Counted from the first letter of the stretch, positions 23,310 through 64,000 are shown. The stretch is DNA of 64,000 bases from Apricaphanius iberus (GCA_028564705.1 JAPXFQ010000249.1:1736001-1800000), one strand, 5' to 3'. Program-made: numbers and translations. The notes: a model not told the origin generated them from the letters alone.

Positions 23310-24560
23310 ACAAAACTGTAAGAAAAATATCTTATATAGCATAATGAGTTAAAATGTATTTTATATCATGTTTAAACGGCCCGTTTTACACTTGTTTTTT
23401 CATTTTGATCTCAACCTTTGATTGTAAGTTTACTTGAGTTAGCCACTCAAGCTTTTCCTATACATTTAACAGATCATGCTAAGGAAATCCTGAATTTATG
23501 TCATCAAAATGGTGTGAAATATTGTAGATATGTACATCTGTTGTGCAACCTTCAACCATTTAGTAATCTGACAGAAGTGTATGTGAGTCTACAAAAACAT
23601 TTCAAATTATTTTTAAAGAGCCAAAGCTACAACAGAATCATAAATCTCTAAGAGACGGTTTTTTTTTACCAGTTTCAACCCAGTATTACATGAAAAAAGA
23701 AAACAATGGCCCGTGTGCCATGACTTCAGAAAGTGAAACGTAAACTGGTGAGCTGGCTGTGTCACATTAAAACTAACAGCTAGGTCTAAAAGCTATTGTA
23801 GCTACTTGATTCCATTTAGCATTAATACAGATAAGAGCTAGACATTCTGTTGTGCACTGAGATGGAGGAAATGGCAGGACAAATATGACTTTTTCAGGTA
23901 ACACTGCTCACTAAGGGCGTGGACGCAAACGTATCTCAACAAAGCCAAGCACACAGACAAAGGGATCATATGACAAGAATATGCAAGTTACTTTGAATTT
24001 AGACCAAAACATCCTTGTTAATTTGTACGTTGATCCTTGGTTTGTATGTTAAAAATATGCTATAAAGTTGCTTTAAAGAGTTAATTGAGCTAAAAGGTCA
24101 CTATATTTCATTTTTCTTAAATAAAAAAAGAACATCTTTTATCTTTGACATTAAATACAATGAAGTGTTCATACTCAGTGTATATGACATTTCCGATATT
24201 TCAGATAAATATGATTTCAAATGTAGTTATGGATCACAGGCTCTAATTTAACAAGAGGTACAACGCTCTTTGATATTATGTGAACCTCTTATATCATCAC
24301 CTCAAAGCTCAACTCTGCTCCCCTGTGGACAAAAAAAACCTGTAAGAGTTGTTTATTTCACTGTAAACTGATCTATGTTTTATAACACATATAATCACAG
24401 AAAAATAAAATTCAGATATTTTATTTTCATTTTTGGAGTTGTACTGTTATTCTTAATCAGCTATTATTGTATTTTTTTTTCTTACTGTTGGAGAAACTAA
24501 TGTTAGGTGTCAAGCCCTGATGAATTGCTAAACTGTAAACACAAAACAAGCACATATTCT
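23310..24560. other. Intergenic, nothing recognised
   Basis: This is AT-rich sequence with chance ORFs only. I see no repeat boundary or RNA gene. Confidence 0.45.
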
Positions 24561-24561
24561 C

Positions 24562-24620
24562 TTTACCTGCATCTCTCAGAGCCAATCAGGTACTAGGAAA
24601 TGATCTTTCCCATAGCAAAT
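24562..24620 (+). promoter_or_regulatory. Proximal promoter block of claudin 4 (duplicated)
   Basis: The sequence tttacctgcatctctcaga, then ccaat (24582-24586), then atctttcccatagcaaa is closely matched at 27492-27550 upstream of claudin 5. The CCAAT motif is 218 bases before this ATG and 225 before that of claudin 5. The conserved position suggests a functional promoter element copied with the gene. Confidence 0.6.
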
Positions 24621-24799
24621 AGCCTCCTACATCACACAGTTAGGAAAGAACCTTACTGCCTGGACATAGCTTCACCTTGAACAATTTTTTTTCTTCAAAT
24701 GTTCTGGTAAAGATTGAGAATACCATTTTTTATTTTTTTTTCTGCCAGCAAGATCATCTAATGCTTGGAATTACGCATAAGACTCTAGCATACTAAACA

Positions 24800-25891
24800 A
24801 TGATTCAAGGAGTCTCTGAGATCGCTGCGATGTGCGTCGGACTGATTGGGCTGATCGGTGCTTCAGCTACGACTGGCCTGCCTATGTGGAAGGTCACAGC
24901 TTTCATTGGGGCAAACATCGTTGTGATGGAGACGCGCTGGGAGGGCTTGTGGATGAACTGCTACAGACAGGCAGACATCAGGATGCAGTGTAAGGTGTAT
25001 GACTCCTTGTTGTATCTGCCACCAGAGCTGCAGGCGTCCAGAGGTCTGATGTGCTCCGCTGTAGCCTTGTCAGGGTTGGGGCTTTTGGTGGCTCTAGCAG
25101 GGATGAAATGCACTTCTTGCTTTCAAAGTAGCAAATGGGCTAAAACAATCATTCTAATGGTTGCCGGAGCAATGCAGTTCATGGCCTGCATCTGTGTTTT
25201 TATACCAGTGTCATGGACCGGTCATGTCATTATAAGACAATTTTACAATCCACTGCTGATTGATGCTGAGAGGAGAGAGCTGGGAGAAGCTCTTTACATT
25301 GGTTGGGTGACAGGAGCTTTACTTTTTGCCTCAGCTTTGCTGTTTATCTGCAGACGTATACCCTCTGACAAAGGCTCATTTGACGTATACACCCCACTTA
25401 AATTACTGAATTACAAGCAACAAGCAAATAGACCAGCAACGACAAGATTTAACCCCATCTCAAGCATTCCAAGCATCCAATCGAATGCCTATGGAAATTC
25501 TCTTCAGAGCAACAGCTTTGTTGGGCACCAAAGCCCCATACCACTGCAAAATGCCCCTCAAGTAATGACAAGCAATGGAACTCTGATGACCCCAACAATT
25601 ATTTACACTCCTGGTGTTCCTGAAAATTCATCTTTGCTCTATCAAAGGAGCCTTGCTCATCAGTCTTCGATGCGAAGCTCTCACCATCCTGGAAGCATAT
25701 ACGCTCCAGGAAACTCTTTCTACATGACCAAAAATCCCACTCCATACTCAGCGACTTACACTGGCAACACAAGTTCCTCCTTCCAGTCAAGCTTTCATCC
25801 TGTTGCACAAACTCCTGTTTTTATAACCTATAAGGAATCAATGACTCACCCAGAGTCTCGCAGCCTCAGCCATAATGGGGTGTACATATAA
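24800..25891 (+). CDS. Claudin 4 of 5 (claudin-8-like, very long tail)
   Basis: This intronless gene encodes 363 residues, far longer than a usual claudin (about 210-230). The core is normal: TM1 about 7-27, W30, G49-L50-W51, C54, C64 with K65, TM2 about 82-102, TM3 about 116-136, PVSW, FYNPLLIDAERRELGEALYIG and TM4 about 165-184. The excess is in the cytoplasmic tail (about 185-363), rich in Ser, Asn, Thr and Pro without a recognisable domain. It ends NGVYI, a hydrophobic end close to the family's YV. The ORF is uninterrupted and homologous segments (SPIPLQN, PGNSFYMTKNPTP) recur in the tail of claudin 5, so the tail is under some constraint and not read-through. Claudins 4 and 5 are tandem duplicates. 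Confidence 0.93.
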   Translation: MIQGVSEIAAMCVGLIGLIGASATTGLPMWKVTAFIGANIVVMETRWEGLWMNCYRQADIRMQCKVYDSLLYLPPELQASRGLMCSAVALSGLGLLVALAGMKCTSCFQSSKWAKTIILMVAGAMQFMACICVFIPVSWTGHVIIRQFYNPLLIDAERRELGEALYIGWVTGALLFASALLFICRRIPSDKGSFDVYTPLKLLNYKQQANRPATTRFNPISSIPSIQSNAYGNSLQSNSFVGHQSPIPLQNAPQVMTSNGTLMTPTIIYTPGVPENSSLLYQRSLAHQSSMRSSHHPGSIYAPGNSFYMTKNPTPYSATYTGNTSSSFQSSFHPVAQTPVFITYKESMTHPESRSLSHNGVYI

Positions 25892-27490
25892 AGTAAGGTT
25901 TGATACGTTTTTTTCCCCTAAACTATAAACCGGTTAAGATCACATAATTCTCATATGTGTTAATTTCTTAAATACAAGATCTGATTTTGGTAACATAAGT
26001 CTAATGCTTTTTGCTTTTCTTATCACAAATGTTATTTTATTTTATTTATTTTTTTGGTTTCTAATGTATAGTGAATTTCTATTAAGTATTTAACATGATC
26101 TGTACTTATAACAGAACGAGTCTGATATATACTTATTAGTGTATTCTATATCATCTTATTTTTTATTTCTTTATTAGATTTAGGCTCAATGTGAAAAGCT
26201 TCAGTCTGTGATAATGCTTATTTTTCATTATAATTTGAAGTAGTAATATTTATTAAAAGGAGATCTTGATATGTAAATTGTTTACTTTTTCTTGATTTAA
26301 CTTTTTGGTGACAAATGGGTTTACCCTTAATAATTCTCTGACTACTGAAACACACAAATAAGCAGTGATGTAAAAAAGATAAGACACAAGATTTCTCATT
26401 CTACTTTGTGTCTACAGTTACCAAAAAAGTCAACAAAAACATTTTGTTGATTTTTATGGATTACTTACACAACAAGAAAAAGAGAGTTAGAAGTAAAGTT
26501 TATTTCCATATCCATTTGGTACATTACAAACAACACCCACACCCTGACACTAAAACCACATTTTGAGCCTCAAAAATGCCTTCAAAGTTGTGGGGCCCGG
26601 GATTTTGGTCCCCACAACGACTGTCGGTCCCCACGAGGATAGTAAATCCTGATTTTTGGTCCCCACGAAGATATTAAAACATGTACTCACACACACACTT
26701 ACACAAACACACACACCCTAAGTTTGGGTGGCTTCAGCAGCCCCCCAAACTCCACATCACTGCTAGCAGTTTCATATTTAAATTAAAATCCATTACAATC
26801 ACTGACTCAAAGGTCTCATCAACACATTTTTGTTGTAGTAACTTTGCTCAAGTTTGGTAATATGTGTGCCATTTGTGTGTGGTTCTTCTGATGTTGAGTT
26901 GAAGAAAAAAAAAGATTAAATTAACATTTCTCTTTGTTTGCTTAATATTCTCATACTAAAACCATATTGAAAAGCATCCACTGAAACCTGTTAGATATCC
27001 AATCTAAATGTGTTGTGAATCAAAATAGCCTTTTTTAAAGTGCATATGATTTGACAGTTTTTTTTATTGAAAAAGTAGTCTGTGAACTTCATAACATTGT
27101 AATGCATTCTTACGAATACCCAAGTAACAAACACTGTTGCTTTTCTACATGAAAAGTTTTTTGTAGTGAACCGTATAAATTTAGTGCAAAAGCTTTTCAA
27201 TTTTTATTCCTACAGTGGCTGACGCAGACTTATTGGTACTCAATAGAACTAGCCCAAATTTTCAAAACATATTTTTCCTCCAATCCTTGATGCATCCTTT
27301 TGTCAGATGACAAATTTACAATACGTTTAAAAAATAAAGGCTGACAGAGCAACTTATTTAAAAACAAGGAACTTAAAGAAAAGTTCCAGAGGTTTGGATG
27401 TATTTTATAGACTAAAAGAAAATAAATAATCAGTGTAATGGTATGCCTCTATTGCCTGGTATTACATAAACATAAAACATACTGGCTTTC
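25892..27490. other. Spacer between claudins 4 and 5
   Basis: This is the 3' UTR of claudin 4 followed by AT-rich spacer. No strong AATAAA was found soon after the stop. A short GGTCCCCAC repeat (26620-26690) is listed separately. No other gene was seen. Confidence 0.45.
26590..26725. repeat. GGTCCCCAC repeat plus CA-rich tract
   Basis: Three spaced copies of ggtccccac occur (in ggtccccacaacgactgtc, ggtccccacgaggatagt and ggtccccacgaagatatt), followed by a cacacaca-rich stretch (about 26690-26725). This type is frequently seen dispersed in fish genomes. Confidence 0.5.
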
Positions 27491-27491
27491 T

Positions 27492-27550
27492 GTTTACCTA
27501 CATCTCTCTAAACCAATCATAGGATTGCGCAGCATCTTTCCCACAACAAA
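27492..27550 (+). promoter_or_regulatory. Proximal promoter block of claudin 5 (duplicated)
   Basis: This is the counterpart of 24562-24620: tttacctacatctctc, CCAAT at 27513-27517 and catctttcccacaacaaa, at nearly the same distance from the start codon. Confidence 0.6.
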
Positions 27551-27737
27551 CAGGCGGTTACACTAAACAAGCTTTGTGGTAAGATCCTCATTGCACTATC
27601 CATGTCTTCGCTTCCAATCAAAGCACACTTTATCTCTCAAATGAAGTGCTATTATTAAGTTTTAAAACTTAAGAAGAGATTTTATGTAAATGTGAGCTCA
27701 TTTTATTTTGACGATTTGCACTCTTGGATTCTAAACA

Positions 27738-28574
27738 ATGAGTCAAGGCTTTTCTGAGATCACTGCAATGTGCATCTGCCTGATCGGGCTGATCGGTGCC
27801 TCTGCTACGACTGGCTTGCCTATGTGGAAGGTCACAGTTTTCAGTGGACAAAATAAAACTGAGATGGAGACGCGCTGGGAGGGCTTGTGGATGAACTGCT
27901 ACAGACAGGCAGACATCAGGATGCAGTGTAAGACCTACGACTCCTTGTTGTATCTTCCCGCTGAGCTACAGGCTGGCAGGGGACTAATGTGCTGCTCTGT
28001 AGCCTTGTCAGGGCTGGGGCTGTTGGTGGCTCTAATCGCGATGAAATGCACTTCCTGGTTTCAGTGTATCAAATGGGCTAAAACTGCAATGCTGATGGTT
28101 GCTGGAGGAATCCAGTTCATGGCCTGCATCTGTGTCTTTATACCCGTGTCATGGACTGCTCATGTCATCATAACCGATTTGTACAATTCACTCCTGACTG
28201 ATACCCAAAGAAGAGATTTGGGAGAAGCCCTATACATCGGCTGGGTGACGGGAGCTTTCCTCTTTGCATCAGCGTCACTGTTTACTTGCGGATGTTTCTA
28301 CTCAGGCAACAAGCCAGAAAAGACAAGTTATTACCCAGTCTCGACCGTCGGTTCAATAAGGAATTCTCACAGTAAAACTTTAGATATACCGTCTCCTATA
28401 TCACTACAAAATGTTGCTCCAGAAATAATGAACAGTGAAGCCCAGGTGAACCGGTCTACAAGTGCTAACCAGGCTGGAGGCATTCATATTCCAGGGAACT
28501 CACTGTATGTAACCCAAAACACCACGCCATTTAATGGGCTGTGTGATCCAGTTGCATATAACTCCTATTATTGA
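27738..28574 (+). CDS. Claudin 5 of 5 (claudin-8-like, diverged duplicate)
   Basis: This intronless gene encodes 278 residues and is a tandem duplicate of claudin 4. The near-identical core includes MCxxLIGLIGASATTGLPMW and RWEGLWMNCYRQADIRMQC. Signature residues are W30, G49-L50-W51, C54 and C64, with K65. It departs from its sisters in places normally constant. In the first loop, FIGANIVVMET is replaced by FSGQNKTEMET, creating an N-glycosylation sequon at N39-K-T41. In the second loop, FYNPLLIDA is replaced by LYNSLLTDT. TM4 is about 166-184. The tail (about 94 residues) is a shorter relative of that of claudin 4 (SPISLQN, PGNSLYVTQNTTP) and ends SYY, so the usual PDZ-binding end appears lost. 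The ORF is intact. Changed function is an inference. Confidence 0.92.
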   Translation: MSQGFSEITAMCICLIGLIGASATTGLPMWKVTVFSGQNKTEMETRWEGLWMNCYRQADIRMQCKTYDSLLYLPAELQAGRGLMCCSVALSGLGLLVALIAMKCTSWFQCIKWAKTAMLMVAGGIQFMACICVFIPVSWTAHVIITDLYNSLLTDTQRRDLGEALYIGWVTGAFLFASASLFTCGCFYSGNKPEKTSYYPVSTVGSIRNSHSKTLDIPSPISLQNVAPEIMNSEAQVNRSTSANQAGGIHIPGNSLYVTQNTTPFNGLCDPVAYNSYY

Positions 28575-31500
28575 ATGAAGCTGAAATGTTTCTTTCTTGT
28601 GATTTTACCAAATGTTCACTTATTCTGAATATAGGTCATAATGATTTAACGAGTGTGGTACTTTATCTATTTGCCAACAATATACTCAGCTTATAATTTT
28701 ATGCTACTACTGTGCTTAAATGAAGCAGCTGTGCTCATCAGCTGCTTTGACACAGCCATCCTAAATTATGCTGTTTTAGGTGTATTAAATTATTTTGAAG
28801 ATACATTTTTGTAGAGATTTCTTTCCCATAAGTAAACATGAAATCATTTAATGTAGGCTGAGCTAAAAGGTCATTTTTGTCCTCCTATGTAACCGGTTCA
28901 TTCATGGTTTGAACATGAACAGGAAACATATTTGGAACATGATGGCCTCAGACTTTTGAATATACAATAGATATTTGCATGCACTGCAATACTTTTTTTT
29001 TTTTATTACTCTGAGCATTTACTCAGACTAAACGTTTCCTGTTTTATGCCATGATTGCCAAAATTACTCCTATATGTTCAAGAGAGAGACAACTTTTTTT
29101 TTGTTTCATTTAAATTCAGACATTTTAATACATTTCCAAAGTATTTGATAGAAGTACCTTTAAAAATGTATGACTTGGGTCAAACGTTTCCAGCTTCTCA
29201 AAAATTAATTGTTGGAATTTTAGCCCATTCCTCCTGACAGCACTGGTGCCACTCAGTCTGCAGATTTAGTCTGGTGTTTTATTAAACACCACAATTACAT
29301 GTTAGGTTATTGGAAGATTATACAATTCCCCAAGTTATGGGAGTGAGCATGGTTATTTCTCGGATATGTAAGGATACACAATATAATGCACACATATCAT
29401 CATCGCCATATCAGTGCAAAACTCATATCACAAAGACCAGTTTTGTGAACAATAATCATAGACTAATATATTCCAGTTATTATGAACTTGTATGTGTTAT
29501 GCCATTGAAATAATGTCCAGTTGGACAGAGTCTCCTGGCAGCAGATACTCACACTGGATACTATAATAATGATCCAAAGGCTAAAGGTCACAGAGTGAAG
29601 AAAGCCCATTGTGCCGCCCAACTCATGTGTCTTTGTATTTGGTAATTTGCCTAACTGCAACCGTGACAGTAAATAAGCAGGAACAGGAAAATTATGTTCA
29701 TTGCAACACAATTCTGAGTTCCAAATACATCATAGTGGATAGGTGTGTTTCACAAAATAAAGCAGGTTATCAAGACAAACTTGGTATCTTGTGTTTTTTG
29801 TCACTCTGAAGAGAGTTAGTACAGCAAAGACAAGTTAGTTCAAGAAACCCAAAAGAACCTACCATAAAAAACTACATGTTTGAAATAATACAGATTTTGC
29901 TGCTATGTTCTGCTCTTTGAGAACTGGAAACAGCAAAGAAGATGAATACTTGTTCCAAATAAATAGTCAAAAACACTAAAAGCAGACACTTAAATCTTGT
30001 TTGAAAGACTTACATTTGAATAACCCTGAAGTATTTGTCAAACTGTAATAACAAAAAAGCTCAACATATTATAAATTATAAGTAAAACATTTGCTTATGA
30101 AACACCAGAAGTGTAAAAATGGAATTTGCATGGCTCTGTGAACCACCCCAGCACTTTTGCTTTTTAACCACTAGATGACACCACACAATGCAATTTGAGC
30201 CTGGAAACATGATTTAATATTCCTACATTTTATGAAACAGGTGCTAGATGAATAGTGCTCTCCGTCCACTGTGCTCACTGATTATTTCCTACTAGAAACT
30301 CTACATAAAATAAATAATCTACCGGACAAGTTCATGCTTTTCACTACATAGGCATGTGAGATTTATTTATTTAAATTTGTGCACTTTGGTGCTCCGTATG
30401 TTAGGAAATAATATTTTCCTCTAAATATGGATTTTTACATAAATCAGAAAAACTGATGCTCAGTTTGCCATCTGAAAATGTATATATGAAGGTAGAATTC
30501 ATGTAACATTTGTGGAATCAAAAAAAGATTATAATCTTGTTACTCCCTAATAATCTATGAGGCCATATTGGTGATTATATTTATGGGAACCAGTGTCAAG
30601 GGATCTAACTAACTTCCTTCTCAAACAACTGTTTTAGGGAATAGCAGATTGGACTAAAGTACCACTAACACATTGCATTTAACTAACACACGGTGTCATA
30701 TAGGCAGTCTGAGTTAGTTAATCTTATCGGGAGCATCACTGTGCAGTTTGTGGATTAAATTTGAATTTCCATCAGGACTGGAGCAAAGATTTAATCATTC
30801 CTCGGTGTACCAAAGCAAAGATGTTGTTGAGGTCGAATGTTGCCAGATTTGAAGTTAATCTTCAGGACGTATCCATGTTTGGAGATCAACGGCTTGGCTG
30901 TGCCCTGAATCGAGTGACTGTGTGGGGTGGAGGTGGTGGTAGTGGTGCGGGTATTCACCAGTGTCAAATCAGCCAAAGGCACATGCAACAAGAGCAGAAA
31001 TGAGGCACGCTTGATTTCATAATAAAAGTGCTAACACTGAGGTTAAACTGAGCGATGATGGATGCACAGAGATTTGTCTAACAATTAAAATCTTAATACA
31101 GTTTTAAAAAGTAGGAATAGAAAGATAAAGTAAAAAAAAAACATTAGCTGACAATCAAAATGAGTTCCAAATCTGAATATCTCTTAAAAGAAATATGCAA
31201 ATGTACACCTTCAACTATGCCTACATTTAGAAATAAAACAGTATGATGTCCAAAAAGAGATTAACACATAATTAGAGCAAATTCATTTTTTCCTGATTTC
31301 CAAAATTACATAATATAGATAAGTATTTAATACATGTAGAAAACCTTTTATTCAACTTTGAAATATGGAGAAATAAACTTTAAAAAACATTCAAAAAAGT
31401 ATTATTTCTTATCAAGTATGATTAGGATTTGGCTTTTTTGGTAAAGTAGTAGCCTTATATTTTCAACTTTTATTTTGAAAACTGCTCACAGAAAGGGTTT

Positions 31501-31881
31501 TCTATTCTTGCATAATTGACTGAGGGAGCTCAGTGCACTGGTCCTCCTCCTCTGTTGCAGCTTACAACTCAAGTGTGCAACGGGAAAACATTATAAGAAA
31601 TTCGCTTTGAGAATAAATCCAGAAAATAAAAGATTGGAGGCATGTTACAGATATTAGAATGGGGAAACTGGAGGTTTTTTTGATTAGTAACAAATGCAGC
31701 AAGAAACTGTAATACATATGCTTCTTCAAAATTTGTTTTAACAATGTGCGAGGAATGGATGTGGGATGGATTCCGGTTTATTTTCCCGATGGATAGAAGG
31801 ACTGGCAAGTTATCAGCATGAATTACTAAGGAAACAAAAAAACTTGATCTCAATGTTAAATGCACATTTGGAGGACTGACC
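28575..31881. other. Intergenic and grik1 upstream region
   Basis: This contains the claudin 5 3' UTR, AT-rich spacer, a Tc1 fragment (29140-29275) and the region before grik1. Chance ORFs only; no RNA gene was recognised. The 5' UTR and promoter of grik1 should lie in roughly the last few hundred bases, but I see no clear TATA box. Confidence 0.45.
29140..29275 (-). repeat. Tc1-like transposon fragment
   Basis: The phrases gggtcaaacgtttccagctt, ttgttggaattttagcccat and tcctcctgacagcactggtg match, with small differences, the antisense transposase region of a widespread fish Tc1 family. Both ends are missing. Confidence 0.55.
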
Positions 31882-62206
<30,325 letters not shown>

Positions 62207-63410
62207 GTGAGTGTTGGTCAGTGCGAATGGCACAACAAGTATTAACATATTATGGGACTCAGTCAAAGACTTTAATGCACCCACTATAATTTTGTGATCA
62301 TATTCTTTTACAGTACAGTACAGTAATAAGAAACACAATACTAAAAATTAGAAGACTGATTAAACTTAGACCTAAAAGCGGCATTGCTACAATCAAAAAA
62401 TGGGGTTTGAACAAGAACATTTTGTGTTTCAGTAGTTTTTAACATATAGAACACAAATATATTAGTTTTGATTAAAAGATTACATTAGAATTATTTTTTT
62501 TCTGATAACAAAAAAATCTCAATTGTGATACTTGATTATCTGGGCCTTGCCATAGATTGGAACGCAACATAACATTGTTTTGCATGTCAGAAGCATTATT
62601 GTTATGCTGTAGGGAGTTGTGGTGAAGTTTGATGGTTTCAAATATTTCTTTATAGTAGTTTAAAAAATTGTGAGTTTGGGAGGTTCCAATGCAATTTCAG
62701 CATAGCATTGCACATAAACTTTGATTTATTCACAGACTGTTGTTTTCAAACTGTTTTTGAATGACTGTTCAAAAAAAAACTTGTTCATGAAGTTGGTTTA
62801 CATTTTTTTCTTTTTGCATGTTTAAGATGTGTCATGTTGAAATTGTTTTGAAATGACTAAAGTTGTGTGAGAACATTGCACCCTTTAACATTTGACTTTT
62901 TTTGTTCATTTTTTTAATGGAGAAGAGATGTTTTTACAAAACTCCAATAGGTATGTATGTGTTTTGGATATTCATCTTGTTGAACGCTCAGATGACCTCC
63001 TATTTTCATATTACTGGCATAATTCACCAAATTTGAATTACAAATTGTGTTTTGGGGATTTAAAATCCACTTTTTAAAGCTTTTCTTCACATTCTTATAT
63101 CATTCCCTCCTTAAAAACATGCCTAAACTTTTTCTTAGGGGAATTTATATATGTTTGAGTAGTCTTTTGAAACTCTTGCAACCGCCAATTTGAACTCTGA
63201 ATGTCAGATTCATCCTAGCTACGTCCTCACCTCCCAACAACACCCCTAAATTTTGATTACCGCCCACGTCTCTCCACAACCCTCCCTCCCCCGCTCCCCA
63301 AGCATAAAAGCAGAACATCGTGAACAGCAATCAGCTATCACCTGTGGAAATTAGTATATACCTAGTTATTTTTCCCAAATGCACAATGCCTTCTTTAAAA
63401 AAAAACGTCT
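62207..63410 (+). other. grik1: grik1 intron after exon 15, no exon confirmed
   Basis: AT-rich sequence. I searched all three + frames by eye for the known GluK1 tail motifs (NAIMEELGISL, CHQRRTQRKETVA) and did not find them. One weak exon-like stretch at 62924-62951 is discussed under findings. Confidence 0.5.
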
Positions 63411-63422
63411 GACGCACTGAAG

Positions 63423-63647
63423 ATGCTACAGTACTGTAATGTCAGTGATGATGTGACTGAAATGGAGTCACAGCATCACCATGACATGGAGGAAATACTG
63501 ATAAACACCGTGGCTAATTACCCCGAGCTATATGACAACAGCTGTTTTCTATACAGAGACAGGAATAAAAATAAAAATAAAAAAAATATAAAGAGGTTAA
63601 ACTATTTAGACAGGAAAGCTCTTACGAGGTTTGTGGGTGGCTCTTAA
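63423..63647 (+). pseudogene. MADF-like DNA-binding ORF (truncated)
   Basis: This 74-codon ORF is from the Harbinger-type element. It contains EEILINTVANYPELYDNSCF and LYRDRNK, the start of a MADF domain. It then degenerates into a Lys/Asn-rich AT-slippage stretch and stops at 63645-63647 inside a palindrome shared with the opposite ORF. The rest of the MADF domain (tryptophan-rich) is missing. Confidence 0.65.
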
Positions 63648-63935
63648 AAGAGCAGTTTTGGCTGCAAAGGAACCACTCCCTCTGCCAGGAAGTAAGCCAT
63701 GAACAGCTTCCGCACCTGTACAGGTTCTTTGGAGGAGTAAACACGACCCAGGCCTGGTGATAGCTCCACCACAGCATGTCCCGCGCCGCTCACATATTAT
63801 GTTATGCACTTTTACTAACCGCAGACAGATGGACAGCCGCTCAGCATTGTAGTTGGTGTCTTCGCGGATGATGCTTGGACCTACGCGGGACACCGCCTCC
63901 TCAAACCGGGGCTGGTTTTTATGTATCCCCAACAA
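63644..63935 (-). pseudogene. Harbinger transposase remnant (joined N- and C-parts)
   Basis: Antisense from 63935 the reading gives an N-terminal region typical of the family (RFEEAVSRVGPSIIREDTNY then ERLSICLRL). It jumps directly to a C-terminal piece (VHNIICERRG). After a frame change comes the end VRKLFMAYFLAEGVVPLQ, stopping at 63644-63646. The catalytic DDE core is therefore deleted. The copy cannot move by itself. Confidence 0.7.
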
Positions 63936-64000
63936 TTCCCCGCTGTAGCGGTCCTAGTTCCACTTGAGCCCAGGTTGAACACGTAATTCTGTCAGCTCAG

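Larger units (their letters stand above)
63400..64000. mobile_element. PIF/Harbinger transposon, internally deleted, right end beyond window
   Basis: A MADF-type ORF on + and a transposase remnant on - point toward each other, the arrangement seen in fish Harbinger elements. Both are shortened. The left end is not certain (a ttaggggaatt near 63137 is a candidate next to a TTA target). The right end is past 64000. Confidence 0.7.

Noticed and set aside
63625..63655. On the - strand gctcttttaagagccaccca looks like a histone mRNA 3' stem-loop.
   Set aside because: No histone coding sequence precedes it in any frame; the upstream - strand sequence reads as Harbinger transposase ending, and the stem-loop is the palindrome holding the two stop codons.

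Overview
The window is vertebrate nuclear DNA, most likely from a teleost fish. It is AT-rich, with multi-exon genes separated by long gaps full of Tc1/mariner, hAT, PIF/Harbinger, LINE and tRNA-derived SINE relics of the kinds common in fish. The gene order is the conserved vertebrate block TIAM1 - CLDN8/CLDN17 - GRIK1 (human chromosome 21q), with every gene on the + strand. No database search could be run, so names rest on recognised motifs, family sequence and synteny.

Layout. 1-2830: last intron, last coding exon (1207-1742) and 3' UTR of tiam1 (Rac guanine nucleotide exchange factor). 2840-11755: intergenic DNA with two complete Tc1-like transposons (6914-8363 and 9843-11446), copy 1 of an uncharacterised inverted-repeat element (from 4129), and LINE debris. 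11756-28574: five intronless claudin genes of the claudin-8/17 group, head to tail, at 11756, 18067, 22428, 24800 and 27738. A dead Tc1-like copy (19862-21245), a second inverted-repeat element copy and a Tc1 fragment lie between them. 28575-31881: intergenic. 31882-62206 and beyond: grik1 (kainate receptor subunit GluK1). Fifteen constitutive exons and one probable cassette exon were mapped; the codon phases agree throughout (2529 coding bases without the cassette). The cytoplasmic-tail exon(s) were not found. 63400-64000: an internally deleted PIF/Harbinger transposon with a MADF-type ORF facing a transposase remnant.

How the genes relate. The claudins are four-pass tight-junction proteins that set paracellular ion permeability. 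All five carry the W-GLW-C-C signature and a lysine just after the second cysteine, but their cytoplasmic tails differ greatly in length, repeats and last residues. The last two are a recent tandem pair whose duplicated unit includes the proximal promoter. tiam1 and grik1 work in separate pathways (Rac signalling, glutamate-gated cation channel); they are neighbours by ancestral synteny rather than by known shared function.

Most distinctive content: a claudin with an unusual tyrosine-rich N-terminal extension of about 56 residues containing an internal repeat; claudin tails up to about 179 residues long; a probable GluK1 cassette exon with a conserved KVWKK end; and several mobile elements with visible inverted repeats and target-site duplications.
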